Assembly: GCA_900543795.1 (NCBI GenBank)
Contig: UQSH01000014.1
Span: forward strand, 1 to 33,053
DNA from: an uncultured Oscillospiraceae bacterium
Lineage (GTDB): Bacteria > Bacillota > Clostridia > Oscillospirales > Acutalibacteraceae
Reading direction: 5' to 3'
Length of the DNA: 33,053 nucleotides
A program made the translations under genes and the position numbers. Below are positions 1 through 7,574 of the stretch, one piece after another (the first letter of the stretch is position 1; each line of letters opens with the position of its first letter). The notes under the pieces are model-generated. The model did not search any database. It saw nothing but the letters and a program-made list of their open reading frames with translations, and was not told the origin of the DNA.

Positions 1-18
1 CACCGCCGCTAACAGCTG

Positions 19-58
19 AAAAGCGTACCCTTACTATAATATGAAAGGGTACGCTTTT
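19..58. terminator. Bidirectional intrinsic terminator
   Basis: A perfect 14-bp stem (19-32 with 45-58) has a 12-nt loop. It is T-rich on both outer sides, with a TTTTT run at 55-59 on the plus strand and a matching A run at 19-22. It lies just beyond the stop codon of the minus-strand gene at 81-848. It could also end an upstream plus-strand gene that lies outside the window. Confidence 0.85.
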
Positions 59-80
59 TGCTTTTGTTTTATATTAGATT

Positions 81-848
81 TTAAATAAATATGAGCTGAA
101 TAAAGCTGATGATATACATTATTAAATAAAGCACGGGCTGATGGAAAAGATAAACCCAAAGACTGTTTTTTCCTATTTTGGAAAGCAATTTGCATCTGCT
201 TTTATAAAACGGCTCGGGCAATGCTCCGTCCTTTGCATATTTGCCGAGAAAGGCACCGAAAAGAAACATAAAAAGCCACGGCAAAAGCGGGAAATAATCA
301 GCAGAGGCAAAGGTGCTTGAATAAAAGCCGAGCGGGGCAAAAGCATTTGATTGATAGAGTGCCTCCGGCAGCTTTATAAGCCCGAAAAGCAGAGATTTAT
401 CCGAAACGGAATAGGTTATCAAAAAAAGCACAAGGGAAGCAGCCATTCCGATTTTTTCGTTCGCTTTTTCAATAAGCTTCATAAAAAGCCCCGTTATTAT
501 CATACACGCACCGAGGCAGGAGAGAACTCCGAAATAGATTTCTGCGCCCGTTATATTTATCAGCGGCATAATAACCGCTGTTACGAGCGTAACTGCGCCG
601 CCTGCGGCAAAAACAATTATTCCGCGCCTCACGGTGTTTTTCGAAAGGCGTGAGCAAATTCCCGAAATAACTATAAAAATCGCCCAGAATATCGGCTGAA
701 AAACGCACAAAGCGTCAAAAATTTTATATCCCGCTTGGCTTGCGAGAATAAAGCCTGCATCGTAAAACGCATGATGAACAACCATACAAATAATTGCAAA
801 GCCCCGCAATTCATCAAGCAGATGAATACGCCTTATTCCGTTTTTCAT
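81..848 (-). CDS. Membrane acyltransferase-like protein (HGSNAT/DUF1624 type)
   Basis: This is a 255-residue integral membrane protein with about seven hydrophobic segments (roughly residues 16-35, 46-66, 76-96, 104-126, 133-148, 186-205, 228-255). The N-terminal motif, a basic stretch followed by LDELRGFAI and a HH pair at residues 25-26, is typical of the bacterial heparan-alpha-glucosaminide N-acetyltransferase catalytic domain family (DUF1624). Members are thought to move acetyl groups across the membrane onto sugars; the substrate here is unknown. A good ribosome site (AGGCGGTG on the minus strand) lies 5-6 nt before the ATG at 848. The gene stands alone, diverging from the thioesterase operon and ending at the terminator at 19-58. 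The family call rests on the N-terminal motif and topology, and I see no further proof of enzymatic activity. Confidence 0.75.
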   Translation of the reverse strand: MKNGIRRIHLLDELRGFAIICMVVHHAFYDAGFILASQAGYKIFDALCVFQPIFWAIFIVISGICSRLSKNTVRRGIIVFAAGGAVTLVTAVIMPLINITGAEIYFGVLSCLGACMIITGLFMKLIEKANEKIGMAASLVLFLITYSVSDKSLLFGLIKLPEALYQSNAFAPLGFYSSTFASADYFPLLPWLFMFLFGAFLGKYAKDGALPEPFYKSRCKLLSKIGKNSLWVYLFHQPVLYLIMYIISFIQLIFI

Positions 849-1008
849 ATCATCACCGCCTAGGGTAACGGTAATAATCCGAACCCGTCAAAAATGTAGT
901 ATTAAAGCGATATTTGTCGCTTTCGCTGTTGCCTTGCTATGTTATAACAGAATTAAAAAGCCTGTTATATTGTAGCACACAAGTTTATTTTTTGCTATAC
1001 TATTTAGG

Positions 1009-1037
1009 TTGTATTAATAAAATAATTATGTTATAAT
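1009..1037 (+). promoter_or_regulatory. Sigma-A-type promoter of the thioesterase-thiI operon
   Basis: TTGTAT at 1009-1014 and a perfect TATAAT at 1032-1037 are separated by 17 bp. They lie about 40 nt upstream of the first start codon at 1075. No other strong promoter was seen before the next four genes, so this one probably drives the run to about 6056. The rest of the 849-1074 spacer presumably also holds the promoter of the divergent minus-strand gene, but I could not place one convincingly. Confidence 0.75.
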
Positions 1038-1074
1038 ACAAAATATATAACTGACAGGCAGGTAATATACTTAA

Positions 1075-1473
1075 ATGAAAGAAATTATAATAGGCTCCTT
1101 TGCCGAGGAGCAAACAACCGTTTCAAATGATATAACGGCAGCTTCGGCAGGAAGCGGCTCTCTTGATGTTTTCGCAACTCCGTTTATGATTGCGCTTATG
1201 GAGAAAGCAACCTGCACGGCAATTGCACCGTTTTTAGAAAGCGGAGAAACAACTGTTGGAACAAAAATTTGCGTTTCTCACAACATAGCAAGCGTTATCG
1301 GCGAAGCTGTAACGGCGAGAGCCGAAATAAGCGAGGTGCAGGGGCGCAAAACGGTTTTCAGCGTTTCGGCAATTAACGAACGGGGCGAGGAAATAGGAAG
1401 CGGAACGATTGAGCGCTTTACCGTTTTAAGCGAAAAATTTATGCAAAAAGCACAGCAACAGGCAGAGGTGTAA
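1075..1473 (+). CDS. FlK-like hotdog-fold acyl-CoA thioesterase
   Basis: This 132-residue protein has the single hotdog domain of the fluoroacetyl-CoA thioesterase (FlK) family. The FlK catalytic triad (Thr42, Glu50, His76) is matched by Thr35, Glu43 and His69 here with identical spacing (8 and 26 residues), in the stretches around ATPFMIALMEKA and VSHNIAS. The likely reaction is hydrolysis of a small acyl-CoA thioester in the cytoplasm. Most relatives are probably housekeeping thioesterases and not fluoroacetate-resistance enzymes, so the substrate is open. It is the first gene of a plus-strand operon and ends 4 nt before the HAD-Nudix gene. The ribosome site is weak (a GGCAGGT-like stretch around 1057). 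Confidence 0.85.
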   Translation: MKEIIIGSFAEEQTTVSNDITAASAGSGSLDVFATPFMIALMEKATCTAIAPFLESGETTVGTKICVSHNIASVIGEAVTARAEISEVQGRKTVFSVSAINERGEEIGSGTIERFTVLSEKFMQKAQQQAEV

Positions 1474-1477
1474 AAAT

Positions 1478-2668
1478 ATGAGATATAAATCTGTTATATT
1501 TGATTTTGACGGAACGATATGTAAAACAGGCGAGGGAATTATCAAAAGCGCAAAATACGCACTTGAAGCACTCGGCTTCGCCGTTCCCGAGGATGAAGGC
1601 GAGCTTGAATGCTTTATAGGCCCTCCCCTGCTTGTTACCTTTCAGGAAAAATTCGGAGCAGATGCGCAGACTGCGCAGGAGTTGGTTAAAAAATACCGTG
1701 AGCGATACACAAACACGGGGCTTTTTGAAAGCGAGCTTTACGGCGGTATTGAGGGACTTCTTGCAAGCCTGAAAAAAGAGGGCTTTTTAATCGGAATTGC
1801 TTCGTCAAAGCCGAAAAAATATGTTGAAATGCTGCTTGAACATTTCGGAATCAATAAATATTTTGACAGCGTTTGCGGAGTTACCTTTACGGCAGACTGC
1901 GAATCAAAGGCAAATATTATCGGCAGGTGCCTCCAAGAGCTTTCAACCGCCCCCGAGGAATCGCTTATGGTTGGCGACAAAAAATATGATATTGAGGGCG
2001 CAAAGGCAAACGATATGGACTGTGCCGGCGCACTTTGGGGATACGGAACAAAATTTGAATTTATCGAAGCGGGAGCAAAATTTCTTGCCGAAAAGGTTGA
2101 GGATATTGAATCCATCGCACTCGGCTATTTTGAGCAGATTGAAGAAAGCACGGGAATTTTCAGCGGAAGAATTATAACCGTTCACGAGGACACCGTTATG
2201 CTTGTTGACGGAACAATTTCCAAACGAGAGGTGGTTGACCACAACGGCGGCGTTGCAATAATCGGCCTAACAAACGAGCAGGAGGTTTTGCTTGTTCGTC
2301 AGTTCAGAGCTCCTTACAGAGAAACGATTTACGAAATTCCCGCAGGAAAGCTTGAAAAGGGCGAAGACCCTTATGAAGCGGCAAAAAGGGAATTTAATGA
2401 GGAATGCGGCTGCACGGCAGAGCGCTTTGAATATGTGGGCGAGCTTTATCCCACTCCCGGCTACTGCGGAGAAATTATCAGGCTTTATTATGCAAGCGAG
2501 CTTCAATTCGGCAATCAAAATCTTGATGATGACGAAAGGCTTGATGTTTACCGAGTGCCGCTTGAAGAGGCATTTGACCGCTGTATGAACGGCGAATTCA
2601 AGGACGCAAAAACTCAAATAGGAATTATGAAAATCAGGGAAATGATAAAAAATGGCAGTTTATCTTGA
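1478..2668 (+). CDS. Fused HAD phosphatase - Nudix (ADP-ribose pyrophosphatase-like) protein
   Basis: This 396-residue protein carries two complete enzymes. Residues 1 to about 215 form a phosphoglycolate-phosphatase-like HAD domain: DFDGT with Asp9 and Asp11, Ser109/Ser110, Lys113, and GDKKYD with Asp167 and Asp171. Residues from about 225 to 396 form a Nudix hydrolase of the ADP-ribose pyrophosphatase type, starting at the usual IFSGRIITV entry strand. Its full Nudix box spans residues 290-312 (Gly290, Glu296, then Arg304-Glu305 and Glu308-Glu309-Cys310-Gly311). Nothing suggests a stop or frameshift at the join. Both activities are cytoplasmic and metal-dependent; they may act in sequence on nucleotide-sugar or phosphosugar damage products, but that is inference. 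The gene follows the thioesterase by 4 nt and overlaps the next gene by 17 nt, so it is translationally coupled. Confidence 0.9.
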   Translation: MRYKSVIFDFDGTICKTGEGIIKSAKYALEALGFAVPEDEGELECFIGPPLLVTFQEKFGADAQTAQELVKKYRERYTNTGLFESELYGGIEGLLASLKKEGFLIGIASSKPKKYVEMLLEHFGINKYFDSVCGVTFTADCESKANIIGRCLQELSTAPEESLMVGDKKYDIEGAKANDMDCAGALWGYGTKFEFIEAGAKFLAEKVEDIESIALGYFEQIEESTGIFSGRIITVHEDTVMLVDGTISKREVVDHNGGVAIIGLTNEQEVLLVRQFRAPYRETIYEIPAGKLEKGEDPYEAAKREFNEECGCTAERFEYVGELYPTPGYCGEIIRLYYASELQFGNQNLDDDERLDVYRVPLEEAFDRCMNGEFKDAKTQIGIMKIREMIKNGSLS

Positions 2669-3785
2669 CAACAGCGCAACAACTGCGCCCTGCCCCGATG
2701 CCGTTAAAGCCGTTAACTTGATGATGACCGAAAATTTCGGAAATCCTTCAAGCCTGCACGGTGCAGGAATAAGCGCAATGAAGGAAATTATATCTGCAAG
2801 GGAAAGCATTGCAAAAGCGCTCTCCTGCGAAAAGGATGAGATTTTTTTCACAAGCGGAGCAACAGAGGCAAACAACCTTGCAATTTTCGGAGCCGCTTAT
2901 GCAAGCAGGCGCAAAGGAAACAGAATTGTAACAACCGCAATTGAGCACGAAAGCGTTATGCAAAGCATAAATGTGCTTGAAAAGGAGGGCTTTGAGGTTA
3001 TCCGCCTTATGCCTGACGAATTCGGCTTTATAAGCGAAAAAGAGCTTGAAGAAGCTATAAACGATAAAACAATTCTTGTTTCGATAATGTATATAAACAA
3101 CGAGGTTGGCTCAATCCTGCCCGTTGAAAAAATCAAAAAAACAGTAACAAGGAAAAATGCGCCTGCGCTTATTCACATAGATTGCGTTCAGGCGTTCGGC
3201 AAAATTCCCGTTCGCCCCAAAAAGCTCGGAGCCGACCTTATTTCAGTTACGGCGCATAAAATTCACGGCCCAAAGGGATGCGGTGCGCTGTATATCAGAA
3301 AGGGTGTAAATATTACGCCGAGAGTTTTCGGAGGCGAGCAAGAAAAAAGAATCCGCCCCGGAACAGAGGCTTCTCCGCTTATTGCGGGCTTCGGTGCGGC
3401 GGTGAACGCACTTCCCGATTTAAAAAAGCAAAGCGAATATATACACAGCCTGAATGCTTATGCAAGAGAAAGGCTCGGAAAAATCGAAGGGCTTGTTTTC
3501 AACAGCTCCGATAACGCTTCGCCGTTTATACTTAACATTTATATACCGAGCTTTATGAGAAGCCAAACGGTTATCCAGGAGCTTTCGGCTAAACACAATA
3601 TTTATGTCAGCAGCGGCTCTGCCTGTGCAAAGGGTAAAAGAAGCCATGTTTTAACCGCTATGCACCTGCCCGATGAACGCATAGACAAGAGCATACGAAT
3701 AAGCTTTTGCAGAAGCAACACAAAAGAGGATATAGATATTCTTGCAGATGCTCTTAAAGAGCTAATACTCAAACACCCTATGTAA
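2652..3785 (+). CDS. Cysteine desulfurase (NifS/IscS family), probable ThiI partner
   Basis: This is a PLP-dependent desulfurase of 377 residues, normal for the family. The cofactor lysine is Lys203 in the SVTAHKIHGPKG motif, with His99, Asp177 and Gln180 in the PLP pocket. The sulfur-accepting cysteine is Cys325 in SSGSACAKG, within the flexible active-site loop. It takes sulfur from cysteine as a persulfide. It lies 11 nt upstream of thiI, the same pairing as nifZ-thiI in Bacillus, so its main job is probably to supply sulfur for 4-thiouridine in tRNA and not general Fe-S assembly. No scaffold gene such as iscU is nearby. The ATG lies inside the end of the HAD-Nudix gene. Confidence 0.93.
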   Translation: MAVYLDNSATTAPCPDAVKAVNLMMTENFGNPSSLHGAGISAMKEIISARESIAKALSCEKDEIFFTSGATEANNLAIFGAAYASRRKGNRIVTTAIEHESVMQSINVLEKEGFEVIRLMPDEFGFISEKELEEAINDKTILVSIMYINNEVGSILPVEKIKKTVTRKNAPALIHIDCVQAFGKIPVRPKKLGADLISVTAHKIHGPKGCGALYIRKGVNITPRVFGGEQEKRIRPGTEASPLIAGFGAAVNALPDLKKQSEYIHSLNAYARERLGKIEGLVFNSSDNASPFILNIYIPSFMRSQTVIQELSAKHNIYVSSGSACAKGKRSHVLTAMHLPDERIDKSIRISFCRSNTKEDIDILADALKELILKHPM

Positions 3786-3796
3786 GAGGAAAAAGA

Positions 3797-4975
3797 ATGA
3801 AAGAAATTATACTTGTTAAAAACGGAGAGCTTGTTTTAAAGGGGCTTAACAGATGCTCCTTTGAGGATGTTCTCATTAAAAATATGAAACGCCATCTTGC
3901 CCCCTTGGGAGCTTTTAAATTCACGAAAAGTCAATCAACAATAATGGTTGAGCCCGAGGACACCGACACAGATCTTGACGACGCAGCCGAATGTCTTAAA
4001 AAGGTTTTCGGCATTGCGGCGCTTTCTCGTGCGGCAGTTTGTGAAAAGGATATGAACTGCATTATCAAGACTGCGCTTACCTATCTTGAGGACGAGCTTT
4101 CCGCCGCAAAAACCTTTAAGGTTGAGGCAAAGAGAAGCGACAAAAAATTTCCGCTTAAATCCCCCGAAATATGCAGGGAAGCAGGCGGAGCAATATTAAA
4201 AAAATTCAATCATCTTCGTGTTGATGTTCACAACCCCGAAATAACCGTAACGGTTGAAATAAGAGATAATTACGCCTTTGTGAGAGGCAATAACATTAAG
4301 GGCGCAGGCGGAATGCCAACAGGGACAAGCGGCAGAGCGGCTGTGCTTATCAGCGGCGGAATTGATTCGCCCGTTGCGGCATACATGATGGCAAAAAGAG
4401 GAATTGAGCTTATTTCCGTTCACTTTGCCTCCCCGCCCTACACAAGTGAGCTTGCCGAAATGAAGGTGCTTGATTTGCTTAAAAAGGTTTCGGCATATTG
4501 CGGAACAATAACAACATATATTGTGCCGTTTACGGAAATTCAGGAGGCTATAAGAGATTACTGCCCCGAGGAATATTTCACACTTGTTATGCGCAGAATT
4601 ATGATGAAAATAAGCGACAGAATTGCCCGCCGGCAAAACTGTCTTGCGCTGATAACAGGAGAAAGCGTTGGCCAGGTTGCAAGCCAAACTATTTATGCGC
4701 TCGGCTGCACCGACTGTGCATCAACGCTTCCCGTTTTCAGGCCGTGTATAGGAATGGACAAGGATGAAATCGTGAGCATTTCAAGGAAAATAGAAACCTT
4801 TGAAACCTCTATTCAGCCTTATGAGGACTGCTGCACCGTTTTCACCCCGAAGCACCCGAGAACTAAACCAAGGCTTGAAGATGTGCTTGAAGCAGAAGGC
4901 AAAATTGAAAATCTTGAAGAAATGATGCAAACGGCAATTGAAAACGCAAGAAGAGTTTTCATAAAGCAGCAGTAG
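3797..4975 (+). CDS. thiI: tRNA 4-thiouridine synthase ThiI
   Basis: This 392-residue ThiI makes 4-thiouridine at position 8 of tRNA using ATP and persulfide sulfur. The N-terminal ferredoxin-like and THUMP regions cover residues 1 to about 165, and the PP-loop ATPase follows, with SGGIDSP at residues 186-192. The C-terminal rhodanese domain of the E. coli protein is absent, which is usual in Firmicutes, where the dedicated desulfurase next door hands over sulfur directly. The opening KNGELVLKGLNR matches the conserved ThiI start. A GAGG ribosome site sits about 8 nt before the ATG. The gene is 11 nt downstream of the desulfurase and 7 nt upstream of the pseudo-sortase gene. Confidence 0.96.
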   Translation: MKEIILVKNGELVLKGLNRCSFEDVLIKNMKRHLAPLGAFKFTKSQSTIMVEPEDTDTDLDDAAECLKKVFGIAALSRAAVCEKDMNCIIKTALTYLEDELSAAKTFKVEAKRSDKKFPLKSPEICREAGGAILKKFNHLRVDVHNPEITVTVEIRDNYAFVRGNNIKGAGGMPTGTSGRAAVLISGGIDSPVAAYMMAKRGIELISVHFASPPYTSELAEMKVLDLLKKVSAYCGTITTYIVPFTEIQEAIRDYCPEEYFTLVMRRIMMKISDRIARRQNCLALITGESVGQVASQTIYALGCTDCASTLPVFRPCIGMDKDEIVSISRKIETFETSIQPYEDCCTVFTPKHPRTKPRLEDVLEAEGKIENLEEMMQTAIENARRVFIKQQ

Positions 4976-4982
4976 TAATAAT

Positions 4983-6056
4983 ATGGATAACGAAAAGAAA
5001 AGCACGGAAAATATAGACGATATACTAAACGATTTTAACAAGCAAAAGCAGGAGCACATTGAACGCTTCGGCGAGCTTTTGCCGCCCGAAGAGAGCAACA
5101 GACAAAGGGAAATGAAAGCGGCACACGAAACGCCGAAAATCGAAAAAGGCTCCGACGAAAAGAAATCAAAAAAAGAAAAAAACAGGCATAAGATAAAAAG
5201 GCCCGCAAAAAAGACTGTAAAAAAAGTGCTTATTTGCATTATTTCAGTCTTGGCGGCGGCAGGTATTGCAGGAGGCATTTTCGGAATTTTTCGCTATTCG
5301 CAGACGGCTTATCTTAAACCGTATAGGGAAAAATATCCAAGGATTGATTTTCCCGTTGGAATACAGGAGCGATTTTGCAACGACTATGCAAAGAACACCT
5401 CAATGGCGGGATATATTGAAATTCCCGACTGCGAGTATGAAAGCTGTGTTTTGTCTAAAATAACCACTGCGCCTTATATAGACGCCTCAAACAGCTTAAA
5501 GGAGCTTGATTTTAACACCGTTATTTATTTCACGGAAAATGCTCCCGAGCTTGAAAGGGCATATTCGAGCGCAAGTGCTTATTCCGCCTCAACGCAAAGC
5601 ATAAAATTTTCAACGCTTTATGAGGATTATGAATTTACGGTTATCGGTGCGTTTTATACTAATTCAATCCCCGCCGACGACAGCGATTACTGCTTTCCTT
5701 ACAATGTTACGAAGGATATGACGGCAAAAAGCCTTAACGGCTACACCGACAGGCTGAAGCACCGTTTTCTTTACAACACGGAATACGCAATAACCGCTGA
5801 GGACAGACTGATAACGCTTGCCGTTAAATCCGATTTTATGCCTGATTTCAGGTTTATAGTTGTGGGTGCGCTCAATGCGGCAAAGCAAGCTGAGGTTAAG
5901 GAAAACAAAAGAGTTCACTATCCTCAGATTTGGTATGACAAAAGCAATCAAACAAACCCTTACAGATTTGCGGAAAAATGGTATCCCGAAATAATCATTA
6001 ATAAAAAAACGGGAAAAACAAAAAAGCAATCCGCATCTGATTTTACTAAATTTTAA
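4983..6056 (+). CDS. Membrane-anchored sortase B-like protein lacking catalytic residues
   Basis: This is a 357-residue bitopic membrane protein. A charged, lysine-rich cytoplasmic part (1-80) is followed by one membrane segment (about 82-104) and an extracytoplasmic domain. The domain follows the class B sortase pattern: MAGYIEIPDC for the WI.IPGT entry strand, NTVIY at 178-182, a long middle part, then LYNTEYAITAEDRLITL (264-279) and RFIVVGAL (290-297). At the catalytic positions the sortase GHN becomes Phe183-Thr184-Glu185, and the TLSTC strand becomes TLAVK, with Lys282 in place of the nucleophilic cysteine. Only the arginine (Arg290) remains. It therefore cannot be a normal transpeptidase and may be a binding or scaffold protein. 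It is the last gene of the run, with a weak ribosome site 7 nt after thiI. Confidence 0.75.
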   Translation: MDNEKKSTENIDDILNDFNKQKQEHIERFGELLPPEESNRQREMKAAHETPKIEKGSDEKKSKKEKNRHKIKRPAKKTVKKVLICIISVLAAAGIAGGIFGIFRYSQTAYLKPYREKYPRIDFPVGIQERFCNDYAKNTSMAGYIEIPDCEYESCVLSKITTAPYIDASNSLKELDFNTVIYFTENAPELERAYSSASAYSASTQSIKFSTLYEDYEFTVIGAFYTNSIPADDSDYCFPYNVTKDMTAKSLNGYTDRLKHRFLYNTEYAITAEDRLITLAVKSDFMPDFRFIVVGALNAAKQAEVKENKRVHYPQIWYDKSNQTNPYRFAEKWYPEIIINKKTGKTKKQSASDFTKF

Positions 6057-6062
6057 TGCGAA

Positions 6063-6131
6063 TTTTCGCACGCCCTTCTGCCCTCCTGCCGCAGAAACGG
6101 TGCACATATTTTTGCAGGAAGAGAGGCTTCG
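6063..6131 (+). promoter_or_regulatory. Leader element, copy A, upstream of the GlpA-like gene
   Basis: A short structured leader lies immediately upstream of the start codon. It opens with TTTTCGCACGCCCT, contains TCCTGC (6084-6089) that can pair with GCAGGA (6114-6119), and ends in a purine-rich ribosome site (GGAAGAGAGG). Two relatives occur at 8822-8875 and 11609-11679. In the copy at 8822 the pairing hexamers are TGCTGC and GCAGCA, so the bases differ between copies while pairing is kept. The 3' arm of the stem abuts the ribosome site. Function is unknown. Confidence 0.45.
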
Positions 6132-7574
6132 GTGAAAAAAATGTATGATGTTGCAATTATCGGAAGCGGCATAACAGGCTCTGCCTGTGCATATTTTTTG
6201 AGCAAATACAAGCTTAAAATCGCCGTTTTAGAGAAAAACAACGATGTTTGCTGCGGCACAACAAAGGCAAACAGCGCAATTATCCACGCAGGCTACGACC
6301 CTAATCCTGAAACCAAAATGGCAAAGCTGAATGTTAGGGGAAGCGCAATGGCAAAGGATATTTGCGCAAGGCTTGATGTGCCTTATGAGCAAATCGGTTC
6401 CCTTGTTGTTGCCTTTTCCGAGGAGGAGGCAAAAACCGTTGAGAAATTATTTGAAAGAGGAAACGCAAACGGCGTTCCCGACTTAAAGATACTTAATAAG
6501 GAAGATCTTAAAGAAGCAGAGCCTATGATTTCCGACGAAGCACTCTGTGCACTTTACGCACCGAGTGCGGCAATCGTTAACCCTTGGGAATACGGGCTTG
6601 CAATGGCTGAAACCGCCGTTAGAAACGGCACCGAGATTTTGCTTGAAAGCAAGGTTACCTCTATAAAAAAGGAAAACGGCGTTTTCAAGATTTCGGCAGG
6701 CGAAAAAGAGATAGAGGCAAAATATGTTATTAACGCCGCAGGAGTTAACTGCGACGATATACACAATATGATAGCGCCGCCTAAATTCAGGGTTATCCCG
6801 AGCGCAGGCGAATACTATTTGCTTGATAAATCAGAGGGCAAAAGAGCAAGGCATGTTATTTTCCAATGTCCAAATAAAGACGGCAAGGGCGTTCTTGTTT
6901 CGCCAACAGTTCACGGCAATTTAATAGTTGGCCCTAACGCAGACCCACGGGATAAGGACGACACCTCAACAAAAACAAGATGCCTTGATTTTGTTCGTGA
7001 AAAAGCGGTTAAATCTGTTCCCTCAATCAATTTCAGGGAAAATATAAGAAACTTTACGGGTGTTCGTGCCGCAACGGATATTGATGATTTCATCATTGAA
7101 TTTGCTTGCGAGGGCTTCCTTGACCTTGCAGGAATAAAATCTCCCGGCCTTTCCGCAGCACCCGCAATTGCCGAGCTTGCAGTTAAGCTGCTTGGCGAAA
7201 GCGGACTTGCGCTTGAAGAAAAGGAAGGCTTTATTGATGAAAGAACGCACCTGCGCTTTAAGCACCTTTCCAACGAGGAAAAAAACAATGCCGTAAAGAA
7301 AAACAGTGCATACGGAAGAGTTATATGCAGATGTGAAACAATAACCGAGGGCGAAATCATAGACGCTCTTAACTCTCCTATTCCGCCCGTTTCACTTGAC
7401 GGAATTAAAAGGCGTGCAGGAACGGGAATGGGCAGATGCCAGGGCGGCTTTTGCGGACCGAAGGTGCTTGAAATTATGGCTAAATACAAAAACGAGCCGT
7501 TTGAGGCAGTTCTTCAAGACAACACAGGAAGCGTTATCCTTACGGGCAAAACAAAAAGCGAGGGGGATAAATAA
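6132..7574 (+). CDS. FAD-dependent dehydrogenase with BFD-like [2Fe-2S] domain (GlpA-like)
   Basis: This 480-residue flavoprotein belongs to the glycerol-3-phosphate dehydrogenase/2-hydroxyglutarate oxidase group. The FAD-binding GSGITG motif is at residues 11-16, the DAO domain runs to about 365, and a C-terminal BFD-like iron-sulfur domain has Cys399, Cys401, Cys436 and Cys441. It is the first gene of the three-gene GlpA-like/GlpB-like/DUF1667 set found in many anaerobes, which is thought to oxidise glycerol-3-phosphate or a similar hydroxy acid. No glycerol kinase or facilitator is nearby, so the substrate is not settled. Two starts are possible: the GTG at 6132, with GAGAGG 5 nt upstream, or the ATG at 6141. 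The next gene overlaps by one base (TAATG), implying coupled translation. Confidence 0.88.
   Translation: MKKMYDVAIIGSGITGSACAYFLSKYKLKIAVLEKNNDVCCGTTKANSAIIHAGYDPNPETKMAKLNVRGSAMAKDICARLDVPYEQIGSLVVAFSEEEAKTVEKLFERGNANGVPDLKILNKEDLKEAEPMISDEALCALYAPSAAIVNPWEYGLAMAETAVRNGTEILLESKVTSIKKENGVFKISAGEKEIEAKYVINAAGVNCDDIHNMIAPPKFRVIPSAGEYYLLDKSEGKRARHVIFQCPNKDGKGVLVSPTVHGNLIVGPNADPRDKDDTSTKTRCLDFVREKAVKSVPSINFRENIRNFTGVRAATDIDDFIIEFACEGFLDLAGIKSPGLSAAPAIAELAVKLLGESGLALEEKEGFIDERTHLRFKHLSNEEKNNAVKKNSAYGRVICRCETITEGEIIDALNSPIPPVSLDGIKRRAGTGMGRCQGGFCGPKVLEIMAKYKNEPFEAVLQDNTGSVILTGKTKSEGDK

Noticed and set aside
2645..2670. The 17-nt overlap of the HAD-Nudix and desulfurase genes as a sequencing error
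   Set aside because: Both frames are intact, the desulfurase begins exactly at the conserved MAVYLDNSATT, and short overlaps are frequent in this window.
4196..4687. A 163-codon minus-strand open frame inside thiI, and many similar opposite-strand frames inside pnp, the glt genes and others
   Set aside because: They lie wholly within well-supported genes, have no ribosome sites and give cysteine- or serine-rich low-quality translations. They are shadows of the real coding frames.
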